From Cupriavidus sp. 2SB (lineage in GTDB: Bacteria; Pseudomonadota; Gammaproteobacteria; Burkholderiales; Burkholderiaceae), in contig NZ_SCMX01000029.1 in NCBI RefSeq assembly GCF_005503625.1, positions 1 to 64,000 of the forward strand: a stretch of 64,000 bases of DNA. Reading direction: 5' to 3'. Below, piece by piece: positions 33,837-42,876 of this stretch (the stretch's first letter is position 1; every line of letters starts with the position of its first letter). The notes below the pieces were generated by a model. It was not told where the DNA came from and ran no database searches. It saw only the letters and a list, made by a program, of their open reading frames with translations. The position numbers and the translations under genes were made by a program.

Positions 33837-33859
33837 CCAGCGCATGCGTCTTGCGCTGG
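33837..33859 (+). terminator. Perfect 8-bp hairpin between esterase and receptor
   Basis: CCAGCGCA and TGCGCTGG form a perfect stem around a 7-base loop. No T-run follows, so it is a weak terminator candidate; an RNA element in the receptor leader is equally possible. Confidence 0.35.
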
Positions 33860-33937
33860 ATAGTGCAACCGGCAGCAGCGGCCTAGACGGGACACCGAAG
33901 CCAGCCGGCATCTCAACCCTGCTCGATAACTAGACTG

Positions 33938-36100
33938 ATGGAAACCACCTCGCATTTCACCCCTGCCGTTGTGCCATTCCGGCGCAAGCGCCTGGATCAG
34001 GCGCTGCACGGCGCCCTGCTCACCCTTGCCCTGTCCGCCAGCGTCGCGCACGCCCAGGAAACGCCCGCTCCGGCCGGTGACAACGCCCCCACGCTGCCCA
34101 CGGTCACCGTCAGCAGCAAGGCCGACACGCTGGACGAATACCGCGCCGACAAGGCCAGCATGGGCGCGTTCGGCAACACGCCGCTGCAGGACACGCCATT
34201 CAGCGTGGACGTGGTGACGCGCGACCTCATGGACAACCAGCAGGCCACGTCCATCGTGCAGGCGCTGAAGAACGACGCCTCGGTTTCGATGACCAGCAAC
34301 AACATCGGCGGCCTGTCGTCGCAGATCGCCGTGCGCGGCATCACGCTGGACCTGCTGAACGGCCGCAAGGTTGACGGCCAGAACATCTTCGGCTGGAGCG
34401 GCGACCTGCCGCTGGATCACTTCGAACAGGTGCAACTGCTCAAGGGTGCGGGCGGTTTCCTCTATGGCTTTGCCGCGCCGGGCGGCATCATCAACTTCAT
34501 CAGCAAGCGTCCGACCGATGTGCCGCTGCGCAGCGTGACCACCTCCTTCACGAGCCGTGGCACGTTCATGCTGGGCGGTGACCTGGGCGGCCGCTTCGGC
34601 CCCGACGACCGCTTCGGCTATCGCGCCAACGTGGTCGGCGAGGAAGGCGATACCTACGTGAAGGACGGCGGCCACATCAAGCGCGGTTCGGCATCGCTGG
34701 CCCTGGATTGGCGCATCATGCCGAACCTGGTCTGGAGCGCGGACGGTCTGGCGCTGGATCGCGTGGTCAAGGGTTCCACGAGCTGGGGCCTGTTCCCGAA
34801 TGCCAGCGGCGAAGCCGGTGACACCGCCATCGCCCCGCCGCCCGGCGCCATCAGCGGCAGCAAGCGCATCTACTCGCCGTTCACGAGCTACGAGACGCGT
34901 GCCAAGATCTGGGGCACGTCGGTGGACTGGGGCTTTGCGGAGAACTGGAACGCGCGGATCGCGTATCGCGGCTCGACCATGGATCGTGTCTACCTGAACG
35001 GCACGATCTACGCCAACGCCGCCGGCGACTATACCGAGGAACAGTACGGCGGCATGGACCGCTTCAAGACCGATGACGTCATCGGCATGGTGACGGGCAA
35101 GGTCAAGACCGGCTTCATCACACACGACCTGACCTTCGGCCTGCAGTACAGCCGCAATCGCTCGTACTATTCGAACGTCTTCAACTACGCGGTACTGGGC
35201 AGCGGCAACCTGGCGAATCCCGGCAACTTCGACAATCCCCACCTGTCCGCCGAATCGCCCGATACGCTGGGCAGCTACACGGCGCAGCGCGCGGTGTTCG
35301 TGTCCGACACGATGCACCTTGGCGAGAAGTGGGACCTGGTGGTCGGTGTGCGCCGCAACAGCATCAAGGACTCCGTCAACGACTACGACAAGGCCGCGAC
35401 GACGCCCACCGGCGCCATCATCTTCAAGCCGCTGCCGGGCGTGTCCACGTACGGTAGCTACGTGGAATCGCTCGAACAGGGCGCCACCGCACCGCTGACC
35501 GCCGCCAATTCGCGCCAGGTCTTCAGCCCGCTCAAGAGCAAGCAGGTGGAACTGGGCGTGAAGGCACAGCGCGAGAACTGGTCGGCCAACGCGGCCCTGT
35601 TCCGCATCAATCGCGGCCTGACCTACACGAACAACAGCAACGTGTTCACGCAGGACGGCGAGGAACGCTATGACGGCCTGGAATTGGGCGGCAGCGTCCG
35701 CGTGACGCCCCAGTGGCTGGTCAACGCCAGCGTGATGTTCCTGAACGCCAAGAGCGAAACCGCTGCGGAAGGCATCTCGGGCAAACGCGCCAACGGCACG
35801 CCGAAGCAACAGGCATCGCTCTACACCGAGTACCGCCTCTGGGATACAGGCTTCACCCTGACGGCAGGCATGCAGTACTACGGCGCCCGCCCGATCGACG
35901 CAGCCAACACGGTGTCGCTGCCGTCGTACACGCTGTTCGATGCGGGCGTGCGCTACACCACGCGCGTGGCCGGCAAGCGCACGACGGTGCGCTTCAACAT
36001 CGACAACCTCACGAACAAGGCCTACTGGATTACCAGTGCGTCCTACCTGACGCAGGGCGCGCCACGGGTCTTCAAGCTGGGGGCACAAATCGACTTCTGA
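33938..36100 (+). CDS. TonB-dependent siderophore receptor
   Basis: The 720-residue outer-membrane receptor has a signal peptide ending AHA at about residue 39, a plug domain about 65-180 (TPFSVDVVTRDLM, then IRG-like AVRGI and the GAGGFLYGFAAPGGIINF segment) and a 22-strand-type barrel ending in a C-terminal Phe. This is the FhuA/FpvA-like siderophore receptor class, energised by TonB-ExbBD. Placement next to the lipopeptide siderophore genes makes uptake of that ferric siderophore the likely role. No N-terminal signalling extension for an anti-sigma partner is seen before the plug. The ATG at 33938 lacks an evident Shine-Dalgarno, so the start is less certain than the rest. Confidence 0.94.
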   Translation: METTSHFTPAVVPFRRKRLDQALHGALLTLALSASVAHAQETPAPAGDNAPTLPTVTVSSKADTLDEYRADKASMGAFGNTPLQDTPFSVDVVTRDLMDNQQATSIVQALKNDASVSMTSNNIGGLSSQIAVRGITLDLLNGRKVDGQNIFGWSGDLPLDHFEQVQLLKGAGGFLYGFAAPGGIINFISKRPTDVPLRSVTTSFTSRGTFMLGGDLGGRFGPDDRFGYRANVVGEEGDTYVKDGGHIKRGSASLALDWRIMPNLVWSADGLALDRVVKGSTSWGLFPNASGEAGDTAIAPPPGAISGSKRIYSPFTSYETRAKIWGTSVDWGFAENWNARIAYRGSTMDRVYLNGTIYANAAGDYTEEQYGGMDRFKTDDVIGMVTGKVKTGFITHDLTFGLQYSRNRSYYSNVFNYAVLGSGNLANPGNFDNPHLSAESPDTLGSYTAQRAVFVSDTMHLGEKWDLVVGVRRNSIKDSVNDYDKAATTPTGAIIFKPLPGVSTYGSYVESLEQGATAPLTAANSRQVFSPLKSKQVELGVKAQRENWSANAALFRINRGLTYTNNSNVFTQDGEERYDGLELGGSVRVTPQWLVNASVMFLNAKSETAAEGISGKRANGTPKQQASLYTEYRLWDTGFTLTAGMQYYGARPIDAANTVSLPSYTLFDAGVRYTTRVAGKRTTVRFNIDNLTNKAYWITSASYLTQGAPRVFKLGAQIDF

Positions 36101-36125
36101 CCGCACGAACCGCCCGGGCCCGAAA

Positions 36126-36159
36126 CCCGCCCGGGCGGGGTCGGTCCCGCTCGGGCGGG
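36126..36159. terminator. GC-rich hairpin between convergent receptor and ABC-importer genes
   Basis: Two 14-base arms (36126-36139 and 36146-36159) pair with one G-T wobble around a 6-base loop. It lies 26 bases after the receptor stop and before the stop of the oppositely oriented ATPase gene. No T-run follows, so intrinsic termination is uncertain. Confidence 0.45.
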
Positions 36160-36244
36160 AGCGAGCTGACGACCGTGGCCATCGGCCAAATGGCGCACGG
36201 CGGATCGGCGCTCCGCCTGGCAAGCCGTACGCATCGGGATGCGC

Positions 36245-36976
36245 TCAGGCCTCCACCATCCCCAGGAATTGCTGCAACTCCGGCGTCTGCGGCCGTGCGA
36301 ATACCGCATCGGGCGCGCCCATCTCATGCACCTTGCCCTGGTGCATGAAGACCACACGGTCGCACACCTCACGTGCGAAGCGCATTTCGTGCGTCACCAT
36401 CAGCAAGGTCATGCCATCGGCAGCCAGGCCGCGCACGACCTGCAGCACTTCGTTCACGAGTTCGGGATCGAGCGCCGAGGTAATCTCGTCGCACAGCAAG
36501 GCGGTCGGCTGCATGGCCAGCGCGCGCGCAATCGCCACGCGCTGCTGCTGCCCGCCGGACAACTGATCCGGATACGCGTCGAACCTGGCAGACAAACCCA
36601 CCCGTGCCAGGTTTTCCTCGGCCAGTTCACGGGCGCGTGCCTCCGGCACGCCCTTCACCACCATCGGCGACAGCATCACGTTGCGCCCCGCACTCAAGTG
36701 CGGAAACAGGTTGAACTGCTGGAAGATCATGCCCACTTTCAGGCGAAGCGCACGCAGTTGCAGTTCGCTGTCAGCCAGGTGCGCGCCGGCCACGGTGATC
36801 GCACCCGAGTCGATGGTTTCCAGTCCGTTGATGCAACGTAGCAGCGTGCTCTTGCCCGAACCGCTCTTGCCGATGATGGCAATGACCTCGCCCGGTTCCA
36901 CCGAAAGGGATACACCCTTCAGGACCTGATTGCTGCCGAACGACTTGCGGACCTGGTCAATGGCGATGAGCGGCAT
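36245..36976 (-). CDS. Polar amino acid ABC importer, ATPase subunit
   Basis: This 243-residue ATPase of the GlnQ/HisP type has Walker A GKSGSGKST at about 36-44, Q-loop in FQQFNLF, signature LSGGQQQR and Walker B LLCDEITSALDPE, with the switch His in THEM. It powers uptake by the two permeases upstream, with which it overlaps by 20 bases at the start. The gene is the last of the importer operon and converges on the receptor gene. The amino acid transported cannot be read from the ATPase. The neighbouring acdS and E1 genes suggest a small amino acid or related compound. Confidence 0.93.
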   Translation of the reverse strand: MPLIAIDQVRKSFGSNQVLKGVSLSVEPGEVIAIIGKSGSGKSTLLRCINGLETIDSGAITVAGAHLADSELQLRALRLKVGMIFQQFNLFPHLSAGRNVMLSPMVVKGVPEARARELAEENLARVGLSARFDAYPDQLSGGQQQRVAIARALAMQPTALLCDEITSALDPELVNEVLQVVRGLAADGMTLLMVTHEMRFAREVCDRVVFMHQGKVHEMGAPDAVFARPQTPELQQFLGMVEA

Positions 36977-37613
36977 GGAATTTCCTCTCCAGCATCTTGC
37001 TGTATTGCGAAAGCGGCCAGCACAGCGCGAAGTACATCAGCGCCACGGCCGCATACACGGTGAACGGTTGGAACGTGGCGTTGACGATCATGGTCCCCGC
37101 CTTGGAAAGCTCGGTGAAGCCGATGATCGACGCCAGTGCCGTGCCCTTGACGACCTGCACGCCAAAGCCTACGGTCGGCGCCACCGCGATGCGCAGCGCC
37201 TGCGGCAGAATCACGTGGCGCATCTGCTGGACATAGTTCATGGCCAGGCTGCCCGACGCTTCCCACTGACCGCGTGGAATGGCCTCGACGCAGCCGCGCC
37301 AGATTTCTGCCAGGAACGCCGCGGTCCACAATGTCAGCGCCAATCCGGCGGCAAGCCACGCAGGTACTTCGATGCCCATTAATGCCAGCCCGAAGAACGC
37401 CAGGAACAACTGCATCAGCAGTGGCGTGCCCTGGAAAATCTCGATATAGGCCCACGTTGCGCGACGTAGCATCGGGCGCTTGCTGGTTCGCATCAGCAGG
37501 ACCAGCAACCCCACGATGCCTCCGCCCACAAAGGCCACCAGCGACAGCAGCACGGTCCAGCGTGCCGCCAGCAACAGGTTGCGGACGATATCCCACGTTG
37601 AGAATTCGATCAT
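36957..37613 (-). CDS. Polar amino acid ABC importer, permease 2
   Basis: This 218-residue HisM/GlnP-family permease has about five hydrophobic segments and the EAA loop (EASGSLAMNYVQQMRHVILPQ). The conserved FQGTPLLMQLF segment precedes it. It overlaps the other permease by 4 bases (ATGA) and the ATPase by 20, a tight operon typical of subunits assembled in fixed ratio. The two permeases probably form a heterodimer in the inner membrane. Confidence 0.92.
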   Translation of the reverse strand: MIEFSTWDIVRNLLLAARWTVLLSLVAFVGGGIVGLLVLLMRTSKRPMLRRATWAYIEIFQGTPLLMQLFLAFFGLALMGIEVPAWLAAGLALTLWTAAFLAEIWRGCVEAIPRGQWEASGSLAMNYVQQMRHVILPQALRIAVAPTVGFGVQVVKGTALASIIGFTELSKAGTMIVNATFQPFTVYAAVALMYFALCWPLSQYSKMLERKFHAAHRH

Positions 37614-38278
37614 CGGACGCCCCGCGCAAAAAGCTGCCGGCCAATGCCGCGCAGCAGTTGGCGCAACACCAGCGCCAGTAGCAGGTAGATCAGGGTACTG
37701 ACCAGGTACACCTCGAAAGCCCGGAAATTGCGCCCCTGGATAAAGTTGGCCGCATAAGTCAGGTCTTGCGCCGCAATCTGCGAGCAGACCGCCGACCCCA
37801 GCATCACGATCACGATCTGGCTAGACAGCGCCGGCCAGATCTTCTGCAACGCGGGGCGCAGCACCACGTGACGGAATACCTGGAACGGCGACATGGCCAG
37901 ACTCGCGCCAGCCTCGAACTGCCCGCGCGGGGTGGCGGCCAGCCCGGCGCGAACGATCTCGGTGCCATATGCCCCCAGGTTGATGACCATGGCCAGCGAC
38001 GCCGCCAGCATCTCGGGCAGATGCACGCCCAGACTTGGCAACCCGAAGAAGATGAAGAACAACTGGATCAGGAACGGCGTGTTCCTGATCAGCTCCACAT
38101 AGGCGCTGACCACGGTGCGCAGCCACGCCGGCCCCTGGGTCTTGGCCCAGGCACCGGCAACGGCCACCGCCACGCCCAGCACACCGCCCGTCAGCGTCAG
38201 TTGCGCGGTGACGGCAATGCCCTTGAGCAGCACATCGGTGTAGTCAAGCACCGACAGGAAATCGAACTGGTAAGCCAT
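37610..38278 (-). CDS. Polar amino acid ABC importer, permease 1
   Basis: This 222-residue inner-membrane permease belongs to the same HisM/GlnP family. It has the RNTPFLIQLFFIFFGLP segment and an EAA loop (EAGASLAMSPFQVFRHVVLRP). It follows the binding-protein gene by 24 bases and overlaps the second permease by 4, so it is part of one transcript. Confidence 0.92.
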   Translation of the reverse strand: MAYQFDFLSVLDYTDVLLKGIAVTAQLTLTGGVLGVAVAVAGAWAKTQGPAWLRTVVSAYVELIRNTPFLIQLFFIFFGLPSLGVHLPEMLAASLAMVINLGAYGTEIVRAGLAATPRGQFEAGASLAMSPFQVFRHVVLRPALQKIWPALSSQIVIVMLGSAVCSQIAAQDLTYAANFIQGRNFRAFEVYLVSTLIYLLLALVLRQLLRGIGRQLFARGVR

Positions 38279-38302
38279 GCTTCAACCCGGTGGCGGCGCG
38301 AA

Positions 38303-39115
38303 TCAGAGTTGTGCCGGCAGCGGACGCAGCAGCCACTTGATCGACAGCGAGTTCAGCGAACCGTCCTTCTTCGACTCTGCGAGGATCGCATTGACCTTGT
38401 CCTGCAGCGCCTTCTCGCCCTTGTTCATGCCGATAAAGCATGGCGAGTTCTTGATCAGGAACTTGGTTTCCGGTGCCTTGGGCGGATGCTTGGCGATCAG
38501 CGTCGATGCCACGACATTGCCGGTGGCAATCAGTTGCACCTGGCCAGACAGGAACGCCGAGATCGTCGCGTTGTTGTCTTCGTAGCGCTTGATCGTGGCG
38601 CCGGCCGGCGCAATCTTGCTCAGTTCCAGGTCTTCCACGGCACCGCGTGTCACACCCACGGTCTTGCCGGCGAGGTCGGCCGCGTTCTTGACCGGCAGGT
38701 CGGCCGGACCGAACACGCCGTTGAAGAACGGTGCGTAGGCTTCGGAGAAATCGAGCACCTTCTCGCGCTCGGGGTTCTTGCCCATGCTCGAAATCACCAG
38801 GTCGACCTTGCGCGTCTGCAGGTATGGCACGCGGTTGGTACTGGTCACCGGCACCAGTTGGAGCTTGACGCCCATCTTCTTCGCCACCAGCGCGGCCACG
38901 TCGATATCGAGGCCTTGCGGTGCCATGTCGGCGCCAATCGAACCAAACGGCGGGAAGTCCTGCGGCACGGCCACGCGCAATACGCCAGCCTTGGTGACGT
39001 CCGCAAGCGTGTCGGCATGGCCCAGCGTCGGCAAGGCCGTTGCGCACAGACCGGCCAGCATGGCAACCATCAGGCCACGACGGGAAAACTTCTTGAGGGC
39101 GTTGACGTGGAACAT
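38303..39115 (-). CDS. Amino acid ABC importer, periplasmic binding protein
   Basis: The 270-residue family 3 solute-binding protein has a signal peptide ending GHA at about residue 34, then GVLRVAVPQDFPPFG, the typical start of the mature fold, and the DFSEAYAPFF and AFLSGQVQLIATGN segments. It captures the substrate in the periplasm for the two permeases downstream. The KKFSRRGLM stretch in the signal has a paired Arg but not a full Tat motif. It starts 11 bases after the GntR regulator stop, so regulator and importer appear to be one operon. Confidence 0.92.
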   Translation of the reverse strand: MFHVNALKKFSRRGLMVAMLAGLCATALPTLGHADTLADVTKAGVLRVAVPQDFPPFGSIGADMAPQGLDIDVAALVAKKMGVKLQLVPVTSTNRVPYLQTRKVDLVISSMGKNPEREKVLDFSEAYAPFFNGVFGPADLPVKNAADLAGKTVGVTRGAVEDLELSKIAPAGATIKRYEDNNATISAFLSGQVQLIATGNVVASTLIAKHPPKAPETKFLIKNSPCFIGMNKGEKALQDKVNAILAESKKDGSLNSLSIKWLLRPLPAQL

Positions 39116-39126
39116 CGCGAGTTTCC

Positions 39127-39900
39127 TTAGCTTCGAGAGGGAGTGGATGGGTTCGGGGACAGATTCCCGGACGGTAAAACGGAAGTTGATACGCGTTGCG
39201 GGTCCACTGGCGCCAGTGCGTGGCGCAGGTGCGCGAGCGGATCGAGGGGCGGCACGGCGTCAAGGCTCGTGTGGACTTCGCCCAGATGTTCGGCCATCAG
39301 GCGTGCGGCCAGCGCGCCATCGCCATCGGCCAGTGCGTTGACGATGTCTTCATGCTGGCTGCATGAGCGCCCGGCATCCGCGGCCGACTGATTGCGGCTG
39401 GCCACCAGCGTGGTACGCGCGGTCAGGTCACGCAATGTATCGGTGAGCAGGCCATAGCCAAGCGAGGCACACAGGCATACGTGGAAATCGCCAAGCAGGA
39501 AGCTGCGTACGCTGGCGTCGTCGCCATCGAGCGCGGCTTTTTCGCGGGCGATATGCACCTTGAGCGAATGAATCGCCTGAACGCCTGGCGGCCGTTCCGC
39601 ACTGACTTCGCGCAGCAACCCGGTTTCGATGATGCGGCGCGCGTCGAACGCAGCGCGAATGTCATCGGCGCTCGGTTCCACCAGGAACCAGCCGCGCCGC
39701 GAGCTGACAGTCACCATGCCACGCGCGGCTAGGCGCATCAGCGCTTCACGCACCAGCGTGCGGCTCACGCCAAATAGCGCAGCAAGTTCCTGCTCGCCCA
39801 GGCGCGATCCAGGAAGCAGCTTCTGGCCAAGCATCGCCTCGGTGATGCGGTTGGCGATGTCAGCGGGAGATTTGTCGGTGGTTTCGGTCACGGCAATCAC
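39127..39900 (-). CDS. GntR-family (FadR/FCD) transcriptional regulator
   Basis: An N-terminal winged helix-turn-helix (SRLGEQELAALFGVSRTLVREALMRL in two parts) is followed by an all-helical FCD ligand domain containing metal-type His residues (HVCL, QHEDI, EHL). It probably senses a small carboxylate or amino acid and controls itself and the importer genes that follow 11 bases downstream. The start is uncertain. The frame is open to a TTG at 39966, but a GntR-like operator lies at 39922-39933 inside that extension, so the GTG at 39900 is preferred (another GTG is at 39891). No strong ribosome site precedes any of them. Confidence 0.86.
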   Translation of the reverse strand: MIAVTETTDKSPADIANRITEAMLGQKLLPGSRLGEQELAALFGVSRTLVREALMRLAARGMVTVSSRRGWFLVEPSADDIRAAFDARRIIETGLLREVSAERPPGVQAIHSLKVHIAREKAALDGDDASVRSFLLGDFHVCLCASLGYGLLTDTLRDLTARTTLVASRNQSAADAGRSCSQHEDIVNALADGDGALAARLMAEHLGEVHTSLDAVPPLDPLAHLRHALAPVDPQRVSTSVLPSGNLSPNPSTPSRS

Positions 39901-39921
39901 TTGAGCAAGTGGTATGCCATG

Positions 39922-39933
39922 CTTGTATGCAAG
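39922..39933. promoter_or_regulatory. Candidate GntR/FCD operator
   Basis: CTTGTATGCAAG is a near-palindrome differing by one base from the TTGTATACAA core seen in several FadR-subfamily operators. It lies 22 bases upstream of the preferred regulator start, where autoregulation would be expected. Confidence 0.5.
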
Positions 39934-40076
39934 ATTTGTCGGCAAACAGCCCCATTCCACGCGCAAGAATCGGGCATGCGCCGTGCCATGACTCCCCAGC
40001 GCGGTGCGCGACGCGCGGCCTTGGTGCCGAACCGGGCCGCGCGTCAGGTAGGAAACAACGGTGGATCAGGCGCGGG

Positions 40077-42776
40077 TCATATCGATGCCAACGCAATCAC
40101 GTCGGCCAGGTGCCGCCGCTCCGCGACCGTTTCCTCGGCCACGATTTCCTCCACGGCACGCAGGCTGGCCTGCACGATCGCCGCCGCATCCACCTCGAAA
40201 TGGCGCCGCAACGCCGCGCGCGAATCGCTGCGGCCGAAGCCGTCGGTACCCAGCGTCACGTAGCGTCGGCCGGCCGGCAGGAAGGCACGCACCAGTTCCG
40301 GCAGTGCGCGTACATAGTCGGTGGCGGCAATGATCGGCCCAACACTGGGCTGCAACTGCCGGCCCAGCCAGCTTTGGTCAGCGGGCCCCTTGCCATGGCG
40401 CCACTGCTGTTCGCAGTCCGCGCCCTCGCGCGCAAGCTCGATATAGCTGGTGACACTCCATACATCAGCCGCCACCCCGTGCTCCTGCTCAAGCTGCCGC
40501 GCGGCCTTGAGGACTTCGCCCATGATGGCGCCGCTGCCAAACAGCTGCACCCGGTGCGCAAAGTCGCCGCCGGGGCGGTGCAGATAGATGCCGCGCACCA
40601 CGCCTTCATGCGCTTCGGGCCGCAGGCTCGGGTTCTCTACAGCCTCATTGGTCACGGTCAGGTAATAGAACTCGTCGGCCTGCTGTTCGAGCATGCGGCG
40701 CATGCCGTGGTCGACAATGACCGCCAGTTCGCCCGCAAACGCGGGATCATAGGCGCGGCAGTTCGGGATGGTGGCCGCAGCAAGATGGCTGCTGCCGTCC
40801 TGATGCTGGAGCCCTTCTCCACCGAGCGTGGTGCGTCCCGACGTGGCGCCTACCAGGAAGCCGCGAGCGCGCTGGTCGGCGGCAGCCCAGATCAGGTCGC
40901 CCACGCGCTGGAAGCCGAACATGCTGTAGTAGATATAGAACGGCAGCATCGGCAGGCCATGCGTGGCATAGCTGGTGGCCGCCGCCGTCCACGACGACAG
41001 CGCACCCGCCTCGGTAATCCCCTCCTCCAGGATCTGGCCGTCGCGCGTTTCGCGGTACGACAGCATCGACGCCGAGTCTTCCGGCTGGTAAAGCTGGCCG
41101 AATGGCGCATAGATGCCAACCTGCCGGAACAAGCCAGCCATGCCGAACGTGCGCGCCTCGTCGGCCACGATCGGGACGATACGCGGACCCAGCACCGGAT
41201 CCTTGAGCAGTGCGCCAAGCTGCCGCACCAGTGCCATGGTCGAGCTCATCGCCTTGCCGTCGGCATGGAGTGCGAAGGCGGCGGTCGCTTCCAGACCGGG
41301 CACCGCCAGGGTGGCGCCACTGGTACTGCGTACCGGCAGATAGCCGCCCAGTTCGGCGCGCCGCGCCTGCAGGTATTGCATTTCGGGACTGTCTTCGTGT
41401 GGCCGGTAGAACGCCGCATCCATGACCTGCTGGTCAGACAGCGGCAGACTGAAACGGTCGCGGAACGCCATCAGGTCGGCCTGGCTCAGCTTCTTCTGCT
41501 GATGGGTGGTCATGCGGCCCTGCGCGATGGAGCCCATGCCGTACCCCTTCATCGTCATGGCCAGCACGACGGCGGGCCGGCCCTTGCAGCCCGCGGCTTC
41601 GGCAAATGCCGCATGAATCTTGACGGGATCATGGCCGCCCCGGCGCAACTGGTCGATCTGCGCATCGGAAAGATGCGCCACCAACGCGCGCAACTCCGGA
41701 GTCTTGCTGAAGAAGTGGGCGCGGTTGAACGTTCCGTCATTGGCGGACAAGGTCTGGAACTCGCCATCGAGCGTCTGCGCGAACGCACGGCTGATCGCAT
41801 GGTTGTGATCGCGCGCCAGCAGTGCATCCCATTCCGAGCCCCACAGGCACTTGACCACATGCCACCCCGCGCCGGCGAACAGCGCCTCCAGTTCGTCGAC
41901 GATGCGCCCATTGCCGCGCACCGGACCATCGAGCCGCTGCAGATTGCAGTTGATCACGAAGGTGCAGTTGTCGAGCTGTTCGCGTGCGGCAAGCGTCAGT
42001 GCGGCGACCGATTCGGGCTCGTCCATCTCGCCATCGCCAAAGAAGCCCCATACGCGACGTCCACCGGTCTCGCAAAGACCCCGGTTCTGCAGGTAGCGCA
42101 TGAAGCGCGCCTGATAAATCGCGTTGAGCGGGCCAATGCCCATCGAGCCGGTGGGAAATTGCCAGAAATCCGGCATCAGGTACGGATGTGGATACGAACT
42201 CAGTCCGCGCAGCCCCTGCGCTTCGGCCACCAGTTCCTGTCGGTAGTGGCACAGCGCCGATTCATCGAGCCGTCCTTCCAGAAACGCGCGCGCATAGACG
42301 CCGGGCGCCGAGTGCGGCTGGAAGAAAACCAGATCGGCACCGTGAGGTGCGGCATTGCCACGGAAGAAATGCTGGTAGCCCACCTCGAACAGATCCGCGG
42401 CCGATGCATAACTGGCGATATGACCGCCGAGTTCGCCGTGCGCGCGATTGGCACGTACCACCATGGCCAGCGCATTCCAGCGCAGGATGGCCGACAGGCG
42501 CTGTTCGATTGCCAGGTCGCCCGGATACGCCGGCTGGTCCTCCACCGGCACCGTGTTCAGGTACGGCGTGACCTGCGCCGGACGCCATGGCAAGCGCCGT
42601 TCGCGCGCATGGGCCAACAGTGCATCCAGGATTTCGCAGGCACGCTCGCGGCCCCGCTCCGCGCCCCACGCCGATAGCACGCCATCGAGCGCCTCGCACC
42701 ACTCCTGAAGCTCCTGCGGATCTGCCTGGGCGTGTAGCGCGTTCGCGGCTGCACTGACGCGGTCATGCTGTTCCAT
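40077..42776 (-). CDS. Homodimeric pyruvate dehydrogenase-type E1 (2-oxoacid dehydrogenase, TPP)
   Basis: The 899-residue protein has AceE-type length and layout, including the TPP/Mg motif GDGEMDEPES with the following NCN, and the HQDGSSHLAAATIPNCRAYDP segment of the transketolase-like half. E1 decarboxylates a 2-oxoacid and passes the acyl group to an E2 lipoyl domain; no E2 or E3 gene is nearby, so it would have to use those of the housekeeping complex. MdeB of Pseudomonas putida, an E1 homologue next to methionine gamma-lyase, is a precedent for a second E1 acting on 2-oxobutyrate. Here ACC deaminase, which also yields 2-oxobutyrate, is two genes upstream in the same orientation. Start 42776 is set by AGGAG 8 bases upstream. 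Confidence 0.9.
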   Translation of the reverse strand: MEQHDRVSAAANALHAQADPQELQEWCEALDGVLSAWGAERGRERACEILDALLAHARERRLPWRPAQVTPYLNTVPVEDQPAYPGDLAIEQRLSAILRWNALAMVVRANRAHGELGGHIASYASAADLFEVGYQHFFRGNAAPHGADLVFFQPHSAPGVYARAFLEGRLDESALCHYRQELVAEAQGLRGLSSYPHPYLMPDFWQFPTGSMGIGPLNAIYQARFMRYLQNRGLCETGGRRVWGFFGDGEMDEPESVAALTLAAREQLDNCTFVINCNLQRLDGPVRGNGRIVDELEALFAGAGWHVVKCLWGSEWDALLARDHNHAISRAFAQTLDGEFQTLSANDGTFNRAHFFSKTPELRALVAHLSDAQIDQLRRGGHDPVKIHAAFAEAAGCKGRPAVVLAMTMKGYGMGSIAQGRMTTHQQKKLSQADLMAFRDRFSLPLSDQQVMDAAFYRPHEDSPEMQYLQARRAELGGYLPVRSTSGATLAVPGLEATAAFALHADGKAMSSTMALVRQLGALLKDPVLGPRIVPIVADEARTFGMAGLFRQVGIYAPFGQLYQPEDSASMLSYRETRDGQILEEGITEAGALSSWTAAATSYATHGLPMLPFYIYYSMFGFQRVGDLIWAAADQRARGFLVGATSGRTTLGGEGLQHQDGSSHLAAATIPNCRAYDPAFAGELAVIVDHGMRRMLEQQADEFYYLTVTNEAVENPSLRPEAHEGVVRGIYLHRPGGDFAHRVQLFGSGAIMGEVLKAARQLEQEHGVAADVWSVTSYIELAREGADCEQQWRHGKGPADQSWLGRQLQPSVGPIIAATDYVRALPELVRAFLPAGRRYVTLGTDGFGRSDSRAALRRHFEVDAAAIVQASLRAVEEIVAEETVAERRHLADVIALASI

Positions 42777-42876
42777 CGAGTGTCTCCTGCGAGGTTCAGG
42801 CTGGGTCCACCCCAACCAGTTTTCGGGCTGGTCGTGGTGTCGCAGCAAATTCAGCGAACAAAGTCAGCGAACAAGG

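Noticed and set aside
33737-36223. 828-codon minus-strand frame opposite the TonB-dependent receptor
   Set aside because: Composition is Arg/His/Val-rich without motifs, and the plus strand encodes a complete receptor with plug, barrel and C-terminal Phe.
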